The position numbers and the translations under genes were made by a program. A stretch of DNA of 64,000 bases from Taxillus chinensis (taxonomy: Eukaryota; Streptophyta; Magnoliopsida; Santalales; Loranthaceae): assembly GCA_023512835.1 (NCBI GenBank), contig CM042084.1, forward strand, positions 47,911,609 through 47,975,608, given 5' to 3'. The notes below the pieces were generated by a model. That model worked only from the letters and a program-made list of their open reading frames with translations. It ran no database searches and was not told the DNA's origin. Shown one piece after another: positions 33,362 to 45,825 of the stretch. Numbering within the stretch: the first letter of the stretch is position 1; every line of letters begins with the position of its first letter.

Positions 33362-35237
33362 TGTCACGCCCCGGATTTCCCACCCGAGGAAACCGGTACG
33401 TGACTCCCCTTTTACCCACACGGAGGGCAAAGGGGTTAGGATACAAACCAAGAACCGAACATTTTAAACATTCACAACACATTCAAGAAAAATAAAGTCC
33501 ATCAAGCGTCCACAAACCAAATCAGTCTTTAATACAAAGTCTTCTTTTCAATCCATCCCCATTGGGGTTACATCAGTTCCCATAATAAAATAACATAAAC
33601 AATAAAATAAATAAGGTCTTCCACCTTGGGGTCCCACCTAACGCCTGTAGGTTCCTGTAAAGAAAACAACATGGTAGGAGGGGTGAGCAACCACAGCTCA
33701 GTAGGGATCATGTCTCCCAACCCATCCCATGCACCTAATATCTACATGCCTTGTGTACAAGTCTTTGTGTCGTGATACAATTATTCCACCAGATATAGTT
33801 ACAGGCTATAACATCAAACACAATCATACATGGGCTGGTACATAAACACTCCCGGGCTTCCCGCCACCGGGTTTCAAGAACAGTCCCGGGCTTCCACGGC
33901 CACCGGGTTCTACAAAACAGTCCCGGGCTTCCACAGCACCGGGTTCCACAAAACAGTCCCGGGCTTCCACGGCCACCGGGTTCCACAAAACAGTCCCGGG
34001 CTTCCACGCCACCGGGTTCCACAAAACATCCCTGGGCTTCCCGGCCACCGGGTTCCACAAAACAGTCCCGGGCTTCCCACGCCCACCGGGTGTACAAGCA
34101 AACACGCAGCACACATGGCCATACGGGCATAACATCAAACACTTAGTATGCTTAGTCACATAGGAATAACATCGAACACTTAGCATGCATATATCCACAA
34201 GCTCATAAACCCGGCCACACGGACATAATCTAACACCTGGACGTGCATGGCCTCACGGGCATTACCTCAAGCACATAACATGCACGGCCTCACGGGCATT
34301 ACCTCAAACACATAACATGCACGGCCTCACGGGCATTACCTCAAACACATAACATGCACAGCCTCACAGGCATTATGTCAAACACTTGGCAGGCATATAT
34401 ACATATATCCAAACAACACGCCATTGAAGGCCAACATTCATATAGGAGATCACACCTATATGAATTTACATATAAATAGTATGATAACAAGGACAATATC
34501 CAATGGGTAATTCACCACGGGGCCTAACCCCGGATCAGGTATAAGAAAACAAACCCCTACCTTAAAGAAGATCCTCCTTGCTCCCGCGTTAGATGCCGTC
34601 CTCCCCACGCAAGATGCTCCGGCAGCAACCAGCAGTTCTCCCCCTTTCCCTCTCTCTAGCTCTCTCTCTCCACGACGGCTGCAATGGCTGAAAAACCCCT
34701 AACCCTAGAACAAGGAGTCTCCTCATCCTTATATAGGCCTCCCACTATCAAAACGACGTAGTTTTGATTAAGTGAAACCCAGGATCAAAACGACGTAGTT
34801 TTGATCACACAAGTTAGCACCTTTCCGCACCCATATAGGCCAAAATACTCAGAATTTCAACATGGTCCTTTTGGAGAAAGTTCCTTAGAATGTCAAAACC
34901 AAGGGAACCATGCAAAAATATGCCTGCACGCCAATTTGCACGTGAATTCCCCAATTCACATGCAACTCCATATGCACTCCAAATGCTCTCAAACTTCACC
35001 CCTAGCCTCCTTGCATCAATTAGAAGAGAACCACACTTGCACGTGAATTGGACCCATATCACGTGCACCTCACATACATGTCCATTTGGCCTGAAACTCC
35101 TGTGGTAGATAGAGGACACCATTCTAAGCATCTTTCCTTTTGCACGTGAATTCATTGGAGTCCATTTACTAGGTCAAAATCTAGAAAAACTCTACTCAGG
35201 AGGCAAAACTGACTAACTCAAGGTACGGGTCCTTACA
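33362..35237 (-). mobile_element. 3' LTR of G1
   Basis: TGTCACGCCCC...GGTCCTTACA on the plus strand, 1876 bp. It contains the 38-bp CCGGGCTTCC repeat (33845-34095), a 37-bp repeat of CATGCACGGCCTCACGGGCA (34243-34370), a CT-rich tract, a TATA box (about 34729), two palindromic boxes (34748-34806) and several CACGTG words (34930-35150). In element orientation the order is CACGTG cluster, boxes, TATA, leader, repeats. Confidence 0.93.
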
Positions 35238-35568
35238 TCCTCTCCCCCTTAAGACTTTTCATCCTCGAAAAGAAATGACATAAGAGGAAAACAAACACAA
35301 GCTACCCATTTGCCACACGGCGAGCCACAACACCCAAATGGGTCATACACCACACACAGCACAACAGCACATAACAGTACCACCATAATCCATAACCACA
35401 ATAATGCACATAACACATGTCCACATGGCACGAATACACATCTCAAGGCACATCACAAATAAGAACACATGTCTTTAAAAGACAATACAAATACATCAAC
35501 TAATACAAGAAAACACATCACAAGAAAACATCACTATCCATCCCTTGGCCAACAGCCACCTCCCACGC

Positions 35569-36888
35569 TTAAGATTGTTCGTCCTCGAACAAGTCTGGGT
35601 GCTGCTCACGCATCACGGACTCACGTTCCCATGTCTCCTCCTCAATGCCACGGTGCTGCCACAGCACGCGAACCAAAGGAATAGCACGACCACGCAAAAG
35701 CTTCTCTCGCCGATCTAGGATACGGATAGGGGCCTCAATGACGGACATGTCATCCGCAATGTCCAACGTCCCCCAATCAATCACATGAGTGGGGTCAGGG
35801 TGATACTTCCGCAACTGGGACACGTGAAACACGTTGTGCACTCGACTCAGCCGCGGTGGCAACGCTAACCGGTAGGCCACAGGCCCTACACGATCCAGAA
35901 TCTTAAAAGGACCAATAAACCGCGGAGATAGCTTGGAACCTCGCCCAAACCGTCGATGTCCACGACGTGGAGAGACACGAAGGAACACATGATCACCAAC
36001 AGAAAACTCCAAAGGTCGCCGCCGCTGATCGCATAAGATTTCGCACTTTGAGTGACAACAAACGCTGACGAATCAACTTGACCTTCTCAGTAGCCTCTTG
36101 AACCAACTGTGGCCCCAAGAGAGCTGTCTCCCCCACCTCGGTCCAACACAAAGGTGACCGACACGGCCGTCCGTACAACACCTCAAAAGGAGCCATCCCA
36201 ATGGATGCCTGATAACTGTTGTTGTAGGCAAACTCCACCAAAGGAAGGTGAGTTGCCCACGAACCCCCAAAATCTAGCACACAAGCCCTCAACATGTCCT
36301 CCATGGTCTGATTCGTCCGCTCAGTCTGACCGTCAGTCTCAGGGTGAAAGGCTGTACTCAGGTGAAGCTTGGTCCCCATAGCCTCCTGCAAACCGGCCCA
36401 AAAACGGGAAGTGAACCGCGAATCCCGGTCAGAGACAACCGATGATGGTACGCCATGCAGTCTCACAATCTCGTTCATGTACAGGCACTCAAGGTCCCAA
36501 TAGAGTCCCGCTCGCGAACAGCCCAGGAAATGAGCCGACTTTGTGAGTCGATCCACAATCACCCAAATCATATCCTTCCTCCCAGGTGGTGGGTGGAAGA
36601 CCGATCCAAAAATCCATCGCGATATGGTCCCACTTCCACTCTGCTATGGGCAAGGGCAGTAACATGCCCGCCGGCCGCCGATGCTCGGCCTTCACCTGGC
36701 CGACACGTGAGACACCGCGAAACAAAGGCGGCTACATCGCGTTTCATCCCAGGCCACCAAAAATGTCCGCGAAGCGCATGGTACATCTTCGTACCCCCTG
36801 GATGCACAGGAACTCTAGATTGGTGAAACGCCCTCATCACCTCATCCCTGAGGGAAGAAGCCACTACCAACCGCCCCCGAAATGACAA
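35569..36888 (-). pseudogene. Integrase and chromodomain of G1
   Basis: HHCC finger (VPVHPGGTKMYH, then RCLTCRPGE where the second Cys pair is disturbed), rve core (VSDRDSRFTSRF, TDGQTERTNQ), an integrase C-terminal domain (VFLRVSPRRGHRRFG, KYHPDPTHV) and a chromodomain (IRILDRREKLLRGRAIPLVRVLWQHRGIEEETWE). It ends ELFEDEQS-like at 35569. Three frames are needed to read it; shifts lie near 36520, 36570 and 36010. Residues are otherwise well conserved, so the shifts are recent or technical. Confidence 0.9.
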
Positions 36889-38561
36889 CTCATGCTCGGG
36901 ACCCTCGTCCAGTCCCCAGGATAGCTCCCCGGCCTCAATACGGGCACGGAGAACCTCGCACTCAATGTCACCCAGTTTGTTCCTCCCGGACGCGCTGGTA
37001 CAACTCGAGCACTACCACCAAAGGACTCGGGGTTGTCCCACCATCACGAACAACAGCCGCACTGTAACGTCGCCAACTGCTCCATTAGCTTCCACTCTCT
37101 CACGGCCACCTCGGCTTTCCCTTTTCTCGCTCAATGCATCGGCCACAACATTACCCTTGCCCGGGGTATAGGCAAGAGTAAAATCAAAGGTCCGCAAATA
37201 CTCCACCCATCTCCTTTGCCTCAAATTCAAGTCCTTCGAGTAAAGATGTGCTGAAGGCTCTTGTGATCCGAGAACACCACAAACTTTTCCCCCAAGAGGT
37301 AGTGCTGCCAACTCTTCAGGGCGAAGATGACAGCGCTAACTCAAGGTCATGAGTAGGATAATTCGCTCATGAGGTTTAGTGCCTCGACCCATAAGCTACC
37401 ACACTGTGCTCTTGCATAAGCACACACCCCAAACCAACCCTGGACGCATCACGGTATACCTCATATGGAATATCCTCCCTAGGCAACCTCAACACAGGTG
37501 CAGTGGTCAAACGGGTTTTGAGAGTCTCAAACGCCCGGGACACTTGTCGGTCCAATCAAACTTCACGCCCTTCGAGTCAACGTGTCATAGGAGCCGCCAA
37601 ACGGGAGAACCCCTCTACAAAACGACGATAGTACCCCGCCAAGCCAAGAAAACTACGGATCTCAAAAACGTTGGTTGGCCTCGCCCACGATGCCACGGCC
37701 TCAATCTTGGCTGGGTCCACCCTAACTCCCTCGGTGACACCACATGGCCAAGAAAGTGAACCTCCTGCGGCCAAAACTCACACTTGCTAAACTTAGCAAA
37801 CAGTGCTGGTCCCTCAAGGTTTGCAACACTGTTGCCAAGTGCTCCACATGCTCCCTCTCGGTCTTGGAATACACCAAGATATCGTCGATAAACACCACCA
37901 CGAACGAGTCTAAGTATGGGGCAAAGACTTGGTTCATCAAATGCATGAACACTGCTTGGCGCATTAGTGAGCCTGAAAGGCATCACTACCCACTCATAAT
38001 GCCCATACCGCACCGAAAAGCCGTCTTAGGGATGTCCTCCTCCCTAACCCTGAGCTGGTGATACCCCGACCGTAAATCTATTTTGGAAAACCACTAGGCC
38101 CCACTCAATTGGTCAAACGGGTCATCTATCCGAGGCAACGGGTACTTGTTCTTCACTGTCCTTGAATTCGACTTCCTATAGTCGATGCGGAGACGTAGTG
38201 TACCATCGGCCTTCTTCGCAAAGAGCACCGGAGCACCCCAAGGTGAGGTACTCGGTCCGATATACCCCTGACCCACCAACTCCTCGATTTGCCTCCGAAG
38301 CTCCCTCGACTCGCCTGGCCCCATACGATACGCTACTTGGGAAATCGGACCCGTCCCTGGCACCAACTCAATGGTGAACTCCACACTCCTCTTAGGTGGC
38401 AAACTCCTCAACCGCTCAGGAAAAACATCCCGAAATTGGTCCACAACGGCGGGCCACACCCTCTTTTCCACCTTACCCTCCTCGGCAAAGGTCGGGGCTG
38501 CTAACTTGTGCGTAATGGCACCCCACTTGGTCCAACACTGGCCCGGCCCGACTCGCCTCAC
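36889..38561 (-). pseudogene. RT and RNase H of G1
   Basis: RT fragments: [33 protein letters not shown], the catalytic [11 protein letters not shown] (about 37880) and [16 protein letters not shown]. RNase H fragments: DLNLRQRRWVEYLRTFDFTLAYTPGKGNVVADAL. At least six small indels relative to the G2 counterpart move the frame. Examples are the loss of TG in the plus-strand words CATAC(CTG)CACC at about 38009 and TTC(TG)AGTAAAG at about 37236. Stops are otherwise rare. Confidence 0.88.
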
Positions 38562-40357
38562 AATCCCACTCCCCCTGCGGGGTGCAAGAGGTCCCTGCGG
38601 GTGTCACGAAGGTCACACGCCGATAACAATCTATCTTGGCCTGGAAAGCCATAAGCCAATCCATACCCAAGATCAGGTCAAACGTCCTCAAAGGCATTAC
38701 ATGCAAGTCAAAACTCGGCTCCACCTCGCCTATGGTTAACACACGGTTACACACTCTCCGTACCTCAATCATGCCCCCCACTGGAGACTCCACAACTAGG
38801 GGCCTTGCGGCTTCCACACAAGCTAACCCCAAGCCGTCTATTACAAGCTCGGCAACAAACGAACATGATGCACCCGTATCGAAAAGAACGAAGCTAAGGT
38901 ACGGGAGATCAAGAGGGTACCTCTAACCACCGATGGTCTGCTCCACCCTCGCCTGGTGGGGGTGGTAGCTCAACCTCCTCCGGGTACGTTGCCTCCAGCC
39001 GCAAACACCCTCCCCTTGGCCCGTGCCACCTGGTCGGCTCACTCCCTGGGCGCTTCCCGCCAAGGCTGCCTCCGGCCTCGGTCTGCTGCCGCTCCGGCCT
39101 CCCCCGAGGTCGGGTCCGATTCGATCTGCTTGACTAGCCGGCCACTGACGAGTTGGTCTCTCTGCTTGGTGCACGACCGGCATCACTCCTTGTCTTGGAT
39201 GTCATGCCCCCAACTCCCCTGTTGCCACTCCGGCAAACCCGGCTCGGATGGCCCTCTCGTCCACATCTATGGCATTTCCGGTCCCTCTTTGGACACTCCT
39301 TTCTCAAGTGGCCTTGCTCCCCACAGCGATAACAACCGCCGGGGAGACCCCCTGGCTGGACCGCCCTGCCGCCACCGCCAAAGCTAGACCTCCCTGGGTT
39401 CACCAATGTCTGTCCCCTGCTGCGGAAGGAACTGCTATCCCTCTCCTCCGTCTTGAGCCTCTTGGACCCTGCATCTCGATCGGGCCCACTCTGCAATGGC
39501 GACCCTGATGGGCCTGCCTCCCACCATCCGGCTCTCTCTCGGCTATACGGGCCGTCTCCACGGCCTCAACATAGGTCCTCAAGCGTAGAATCGCCACCCT
39601 CTCCCTAAGGGCTGGCCTAAGACCCGAGTGAACTTGTGGGCCTTCGGGTCCTCCTTTGCCACTGTCTCGGGGGCAAACCTACTCAGCTCCGGAACTCCCG
39701 CTCATACTCGGGCACCGTCTTTGATCCTTGCTTCAGGCTGCCAAATTCCTCCCTCTTCTGCCATCTCACTGATTCGGGGAAGAACTCATCATGGAAGAGT
39801 TGCAAGAATTCCTCCCAAAACATGAGTTGCACTGCACGGCTCCCCTGAACACTCGTCCACCACTCCAAAGCATCCCCCTCCAGTGCCGAATTGCCGTCGC
39901 ACCTTATCCTCCTCCCTGGGCAGGAGAAAGGAGAACACATGCTCAATCTGCCTCAACCACCGCTCAGGTACCACAGGGATCTTCTCCCCCTAAATCGCGG
40001 AGGTTGTTCCTTTCGGAACCGTGTCACCACGTCATCCTCTGTACGGGTCGGTACACCACCCAGCGAACTCTCACGCTCACGAGGCGGCTCTCCTCTGGTG
40101 GTGGTGGTGGTGGTGGCACCCCTGTTGTGCTTGCCATCTCACGCGCACCTCCTCCCGAACGTCCTGCCGGAGTCCCTCCCGTAGCTCTCGTACCTCCAGC
40201 CGGATGCCTTCTTGTAGGCTGTGCCGGTAACAACGCATGCCCCCAACGGATGGCCCCGCACCCGACCCTCATGGGCGGATGACTCATCGGCCATTGCCCC
40301 GGACGCACGTGTCACTCTCCTCGGTGGCATTCTTACTACATGAAGTAAGATGCACAA
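38562..40357 (-). pseudogene. gag: Gag and protease of G1
   Basis: Gag starts near MPPRRVTRASG (about 40330) and has the Pro-rich stretch, the gag core (GDALEWW, WQKREEFGSLKQGSKTVPEYE) and two CCHC knuckles (CYRCGEQGHLRKEC and CHRCGREGHPSRVC, 39340-39250). Protease follows, with a Val-Met-Pro-Leu-Arg segment (HVMPLRTFDLILGMDWL, about 38650), but the DTGA motif near 38870 is disturbed by frame changes. The region is spread over several frames. Confidence 0.85.
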
Positions 40358-40761
40358 ACGTCAGAACGCGTTTGACTAATAACAAGTTGACTACCTCTAC
40401 CTCATTATCAAGTCAAGCCGTACATGGCATTACACACATTTTAACCATTGCATCAATTAATATTGCACACAACACAGTCCACATTGTAGTCATACCCAAG
40501 GCATTCCAAGAATATTCAGAGTTGCACAGTTCACACATAATCATGTTATGCACATCCTTCACACATGACAACAAATGCAACTAGTGCCCTAATGCCAATG
40601 CATGCAAATCCTACCACAAGACTGGACTACCCTAAGTACACCTTGGAGGCTCAAAGAGGACCATGTTGATCAGGCATGTCCCTCCAGGCTCCTCCAAAGG
40701 ACTCAAGATAACCAAGTCCGCCCACTACCCTAGGCCAACTAGACCATGCTCGATACCATAT
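40358..40761 (-). other. 5' leader and primer-binding site of G1
   Basis: Leader conserved with G0 and G2. The primer site reads GCTCGATACCA on the plus strand at 40748-40758, one T short of the perfect GCTCTGATACCA seen in G2. Confidence 0.85.
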
Positions 40762-42672
40762 TGTCACGCCCCGGATTTCCAACCCAGGAAACCGGTACGT
40801 GACTCCCCTTTTACCCACACGGAGGGCAAAGGGGTTAGGATACAAACCAAGAACTGAACATTTTAAACATTCACAACACATTCAAGAAAAATAAAGTCCA
40901 TCAAGCGGTCCACAAACCAAATCGGTCTTTAATACAAAGTCTTCTTTTCAATCCATCCCCATTGGGGTTACATCAGTTCCCATAATAAAATAACATAAAC
41001 AATAAAATAAATAAGGTCTTCCACCTTGGGGTCCCACCTAACACCTGTAGGTTCCTGTAAAGAAAACAACATGGTAGGAGGGGTGAGCAACCACGTCGGT
41101 AGGGATCATGTCTCCCCAACCCATCCCATGCACCTAATATCTACATGCCTTGTGTACAAGTGCTGTGTCGTGATACAATTATTCCACCAGATATAGTTAC
41201 AGGCTATAACAAAAAACACAATCATACATGGGCTGGTACATAAACACTCCCGGGCTTCCACGGCCACCGGGTTTCAAACAGTCCCGGCTTCCACGGCCAC
41301 CGGGTTCTACAAAATAGTCCCGGGCTTCCATAGCCACCGGGTTCCACAAAACAGTCCCGGGCTTCCACGGCCACCGGGTTCCACAAAACAGTCCCGGGCT
41401 TCCCGGCCACCGGGTTCCACAAAACAGTCCCGGGCTTCCACAGCCACCGGGTTCCATAAAACAGTCCCGGGCTTCCACAGCCACCGGGTTCCACAAAACA
41501 GTCCCGGGCTTCCACAGCCACCGGGTGTACAAGCAAACACGCAGACACATGGCCATACGGGCATAACATCAAACACTTAGTATGCTTAGTCACACAGGAA
41601 TAACATCGAACACTTAGCATGCATATATCCACAAGCTCATAAACCCGGCCACACGGACATAATCTAACACACTGGACGTGCGTGGCCTCACAAGCATTAC
41701 CTCAAACACATAACATGCACGGCCTCACAGGCATTACCTCAAACACATAACATCCGGACCTCACAGGCATTACCTCAAACACATAACATGCACGGCCTCA
41801 CAGGCATTATGTCAAACACTTGGCAGCATATATACATATATCCAAACAACACGCCATTGAAGGCCAACATTCATATAGGAGATCACACCTATATGAATTT
41901 ACATATAAATAGTATGATAACAAGGACAATATCCAATGGGTAATTCACCACGGGGCCTAACCCCGGATCAGGTATAAGAAAACGGAACCCCTACCTTAAA
42001 GAAGATCCTCCTTGCTCCCGCGTTAGATGCCGTCCTCCCCACGCAAGATGCTCCTGGCGGCAACCAGCAGTTCTCCCCCTTTCCCTCTCTCTAGCTCTCT
42101 CTCTCTCACGACGGCCGCAATGGCCGAAAAACCCCTAACCCTAGAACAAGGAGTCTCCTCATCCTTATATAGGCCTCCCACTATCAAAACGACGTAGTTT
42201 TGATTAAGTGAAACCCAGGATCAAAACGACGTAGTTTTGATCACACAAGTTAGCACCTTTCCGCACCCATATAGGCCAAAATACTCAGAATTTCAACATG
42301 GTCCTTTGGAGAAAGTTCCTTAGAATGTCAAAACCAAGGGAACCATGCAAAAATATGCCTGCACGCCAATTTGCACGTGAATTCCCCAATTCACGTGCAA
42401 CTCCATATGCACTCCAAATGCTCTCAAACTTCACCCCTAGCCTCCTTGCATCATTTAGAAGACAACCACACTTGCACGTGAATTGGACCCATATCACGTG
42501 CACCTCACATACATGTCCATTTGGCCTGAAACTCCTGTGGTAGATAGAGGACACCATTCTAAGCATCTTTCCTTTTGCACGTGAATTCATTGGAGTCCAT
42601 TTACTAGGTCAAAATCTAGAAAAACTCTACTCAGGAGGCAAAACTGACTAACTCAAGGTACGGGTCCTTACA
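40762..42672 (-). mobile_element. 5' LTR of G1
   Basis: TGTCACGCCCC...GGTCCTTACA, 1911 bp, same internal order as the 3' LTR: 38-bp repeats at 41245-41530, 37-bp repeats at 41690-41810, CT tract at 42075-42110, TATA near 42170, palindromic boxes at 42183-42242. The two LTRs are close to identical over long stretches and differ at scattered short indels and CAG/CGG changes. Confidence 0.93.
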
Positions 42673-42714
42673 CGTGTCCCCTGGAACGAGGAAGTCCAAT
42701 GACAAAATCCATGG

Positions 42715-44556
42715 TTACGTGGTCCCATTTCCACTCTGGAAGCTCTTGTGGTCTGTATACACCACAAACTTCTCCCCAAGGAGATAATGCTGCCAGCTCT
42801 TAAGTGCAAAGATCACTGCAGCCAACTCCAAATCATGCGTGGGATAGTTCTGCTCATGTGGTCTCAACTGCCTAGATCCATAAGCAATCACCTGCCGAGT
42901 CTGCATCAACACACAACCAAGTCCCACCCTGGAAGCATCACAATACACCTCGAAAGGCACACCCTCCTGTGGGAGAATCAAGATAGCTGCTGAGGTCAAT
43001 CGTGCTTTTAGCTCCATGAAAGCACTCTCACATGCATTAGACCAAACAAAAGGAACTCCCTTCCTGGTCAGGTTCGTCATAGGAGCTGCCAACCTGGAAA
43101 AATCCTCCACGAACCTCCGATAGTAGCCTGCTAAACCAAGGAAGCTACGAATCTCAAATACATTCGTGGGCCTCTTCCACGACATAACCGCCTCGATCTT
43201 CTCGGGATCCACTGTGATACCCTCCGAAGATACCACATGCCCCAAGAAGTGCACCTGTTGCAACCAGAAGTCACATTTCGTGAACTTCGCGTACAACCGA
43301 TGCTCCCGCAAGGTCTGCAACACAACCTGTAAATGCTCCTCATGCTCCCTCTTGGTCGCTGAATAGACCAAAATATCGTCGATGAACACCACAACGAACA
43401 TATCTAAATACGGAGCAAATACCTGGTTCATCAATCCCATAAACACTGCTGGAGCATTCGTGAGCCCAAACGGCATCACAAGCCACTCATAATGCCCATA
43501 ACGACAACTGAATGCGGTCTTAGGGATATCTGCCTCCCTAACCCTCAACTGATGGTATCCAGATCTCAAGTCTATCTTGGAAAACCACCTCGCACCACGA
43601 AACTGATCGAACAAGTCATCGATCCTCGGCAATAGGTACCTGTTCTTCACAGTCACCTGGTTCAGCTTCCGGTAGTCTATACACAACCGAAGTGAACCAT
43701 CCGCCTTCTTGGCAAACAACACTGGAGCGCCCCACGGTGAGCTACTCCGCCTGATAAAGCCTCGTGCCAATAGATCATCTATCTGTCTCTTGAGCTCTCT
43801 AAGCTCTATCGGTGCCATCCTATAGGCCGCTAACCTGATCGGTGTTGTCCCTGGCAACAACTCGATCGAAAACTCTAACTCCCTCACGGGTGGCAAACTA
43901 ACCAAGTCCTTGGGAAACACATCCGGGAACTGATCTACAATGGGTGGCAAAACAGCCTTCCCCTCTCTCCTCCTGTCAACCAACGTCAAACTGGCTAACT
44001 GGTGGGTCACATCACCCCACCCATGCCTCAAAGGTCCCAACCTGCATGCCTCCTCGGTCCACTCACCCACAAAGACACCTCGCGTGCCCTCTGGTGTGAG
44101 GAACGTCACACGCCGTCGAAAACAATCAATCTTGGCCTCCACGGAGACCAACCAATCCATACCCAGGATTACATTAAAATCATCTAACTCCATGATATAC
44201 AAATCACACAACAGATTAACACCCCCAAGTGTTACCTGACAAGCACGACAGATACTCTCAAGTATCACAAGTCCACCCAAAGGTGAAGCAACCATCAGAG
44301 ACTGACTCACTGTCTCCTGGTCTAACTCCAATCCAACCACCGTAGCATACGAAATAAAAGAATAGGTAGCACCAGTATAAATCAAAACTGAACAAATAGT
44401 ATGAGAAATGATAATGGTACCTCTCACCACTGAAGGTCCTGCTCCTACTTCGTTCCACTGGTGGAACCTCTGCCTCTCTGCTGGTAAGGGCGAAAGTCCT
44501 CCCTCGTGGCCCACTGCCACTAGCCTGGCCCATTGGGGCCTTGCCCCACTGATCAA
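42715..44556 (-). pseudogene. Protease, RT and part of RNase H of G3
   Basis: 613 codons open. Protease motif reads [12 protein letters not shown], so the catalytic Asp of DTGA is Tyr. RT is well preserved: [35 protein letters not shown]. RNase H begins normally ([23 protein letters not shown]) but is joined directly to the integrase segment EWKWDH in another frame at about 42735. About 200 residues, holding the end of RNase H and the integrase zinc finger, are deleted. G1's insertion follows 60 bases later, in the segment reading DFVIGLPRSRG. Confidence 0.93.
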
Positions 44557-44573
44557 CGTGACCCTGTGCCTCC

Positions 44574-45825
44574 TGATGGTCCCTTGGAGCCTAGAGGGGG
44601 GTGAATAGGCTCTTATCTAAACTCTTTTTTTTATCTCTAAAGACACTACACTAATCTAGTCAAGTGATAGAATCACTGCGGAAGATAACCAGATAGTGGA
44701 AGTATTTTGTTTTATTATCAAGAGATAAATACAACAAAATGGAAGCAATACTCTCTTACACTCTGTTTACAAAGGGATTCACACACTAGCTTAGATTCCT
44801 TCTTTGAGCTCTTGTGCATACACAGGTTATTCAGGCTTGTTCGCACATGTACACACACGTTTTACAAATATACAAGTATGAATATTTATACAAACATTCC
44901 TAAGAGACAACCTTGGAACTTGTAGTTCCGGAATGCATTCAGCACTAACTATTCCTCGGTAATCTCTCTGTCTTGACTGCTGCAGTTTGTGGAGCTCAAG
45001 GTCTTGGGTCTGATGAGTATAAGTGCATTCGTGAGTTCCTAAATACAATTGAGGTTGTGTCCACATATCCGGATGATCCACGTATAAGATTCTTCAGGTT
45101 CTCAATAAGTTTGTCTTACATCGGGACGCCACGAGCTGATAACTTTAAATGTGGTGAGTTGAAGTAGTATCTTCTTGGTCCGGTGTAATTTTCCTTACTC
45201 CGTTGCTAATGAAGCTCGGAACCTTACTCCGTGTCAGTGGTTGCTTACTCCGTATTTGTTTAGTACTGGAATCCTTAGTCTGTGTCAGCGCTTCCTAACT
45301 CTGCATGTAAGTTCCTTACTCCGTATGTAAATTGCTTACTCCATATGTAAGTTCCTTACTCCGGGCGAGTCTAAGGGTTCGGAATGCTTACTCCGTACTA
45401 GCGCTTCCTTACTCCGTATGAGTAAAGTTGTCCGGATTCCTTACTCCGCATCTAGTTTCCTTACTCCGTGCGAATAAAGACTCGGGTCCTTATTCCGCAT
45501 TAATACTTCCTTACTCCGTATCAGTTTGACTTAGTCCGTTTGAGGCACTAGGAACATATTCCGCAATCCGTAGCTTTTAAGTTCTTAGTCCGCGCGAATG
45601 TTCCTTATTCCATATGTATTGATGACTTGGTTATTTACCAAGTGTTTGACGACACTCACTCTTGTCCGGATCAGGATTATGTATCTTGTCCTTAGCTTTG
45701 CTCTCACGAGTGCATCTCCGGATTAATAACATATCTTCTGCAACGATCAAATAAACACAAAAGATCTCAGATCAAATTACATAAGGCTTTATCAGCATTA
45801 TCCAAATTCTGGGTTTGATCCAACA
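44574..45825 (-). mobile_element. 3' LTR of Sirevirus C
   Basis: TGATGGTCCCTTGG...TTTGATCCAACA on the plus strand, 1252 bp, the reverse complement of the D LTR with fewer U3 repeats. CCTTACTCCG words from 45190 to 45540 are the reversed CGGAGTAAGG repeats. Left of it is G3 sequence. Right of it is the polypurine tract ATCTCCCCCCAA (plus strand). Confidence 0.92.

Larger units (their letters stand above)
33362..42672 (-). mobile_element. Full-length gypsy chromovirus G1 (Tekay/Del-like)
   Basis: Complete structure. The 3' LTR is 33362-35237, the interior 35238-40761 and the 5' LTR 40762-42672. Both outer flanks are CGTGT (33357-33361 and 42673-42677). The polypurine tract (minus strand AAGGGGGAGAGGA, 35238-35250) and the primer site next to the 5' LTR are present. 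Gag, protease, RT, RNase H, integrase and chromodomain occur in normal order, but with many small frameshifts. It sits inside G3's integrase, so it is younger than G3. The two LTRs differ mainly by 1-3 base indels. Confidence 0.95.
29875..44573 (-). mobile_element. Gypsy chromovirus G3, interrupted by G1 and cut by Sirevirus C
   Basis: Minus-strand element with a 3' LTR (29875-32073), integrase-chromodomain (32331-33356), G1 insertion (33362-42672, target copy CGTGT on both sides), then integrase start, RNase H, RT and protease (42678-44573). Its gag and 5' LTR are not in the window because Sirevirus C starts at 44574. Frame reading across the G1 insertion restores a normal integrase motif order. 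It lies in the 3' LTR of Sirevirus A/B. Confidence 0.85.

Noticed and set aside
33735..34198. Gly/Trp-rich repeat proteins (also 41197-41632 and 4205-4459)
   Set aside because: They are translations of the 38-bp LTR repeat in three frames, with no start context and no conservation apart from the DNA repeat.
44573..44574. Target-site duplication for Sirevirus C
   Set aside because: The left flank (GCCTCC) is visible, but the other end of the element lies outside the window, so no duplication can be claimed.
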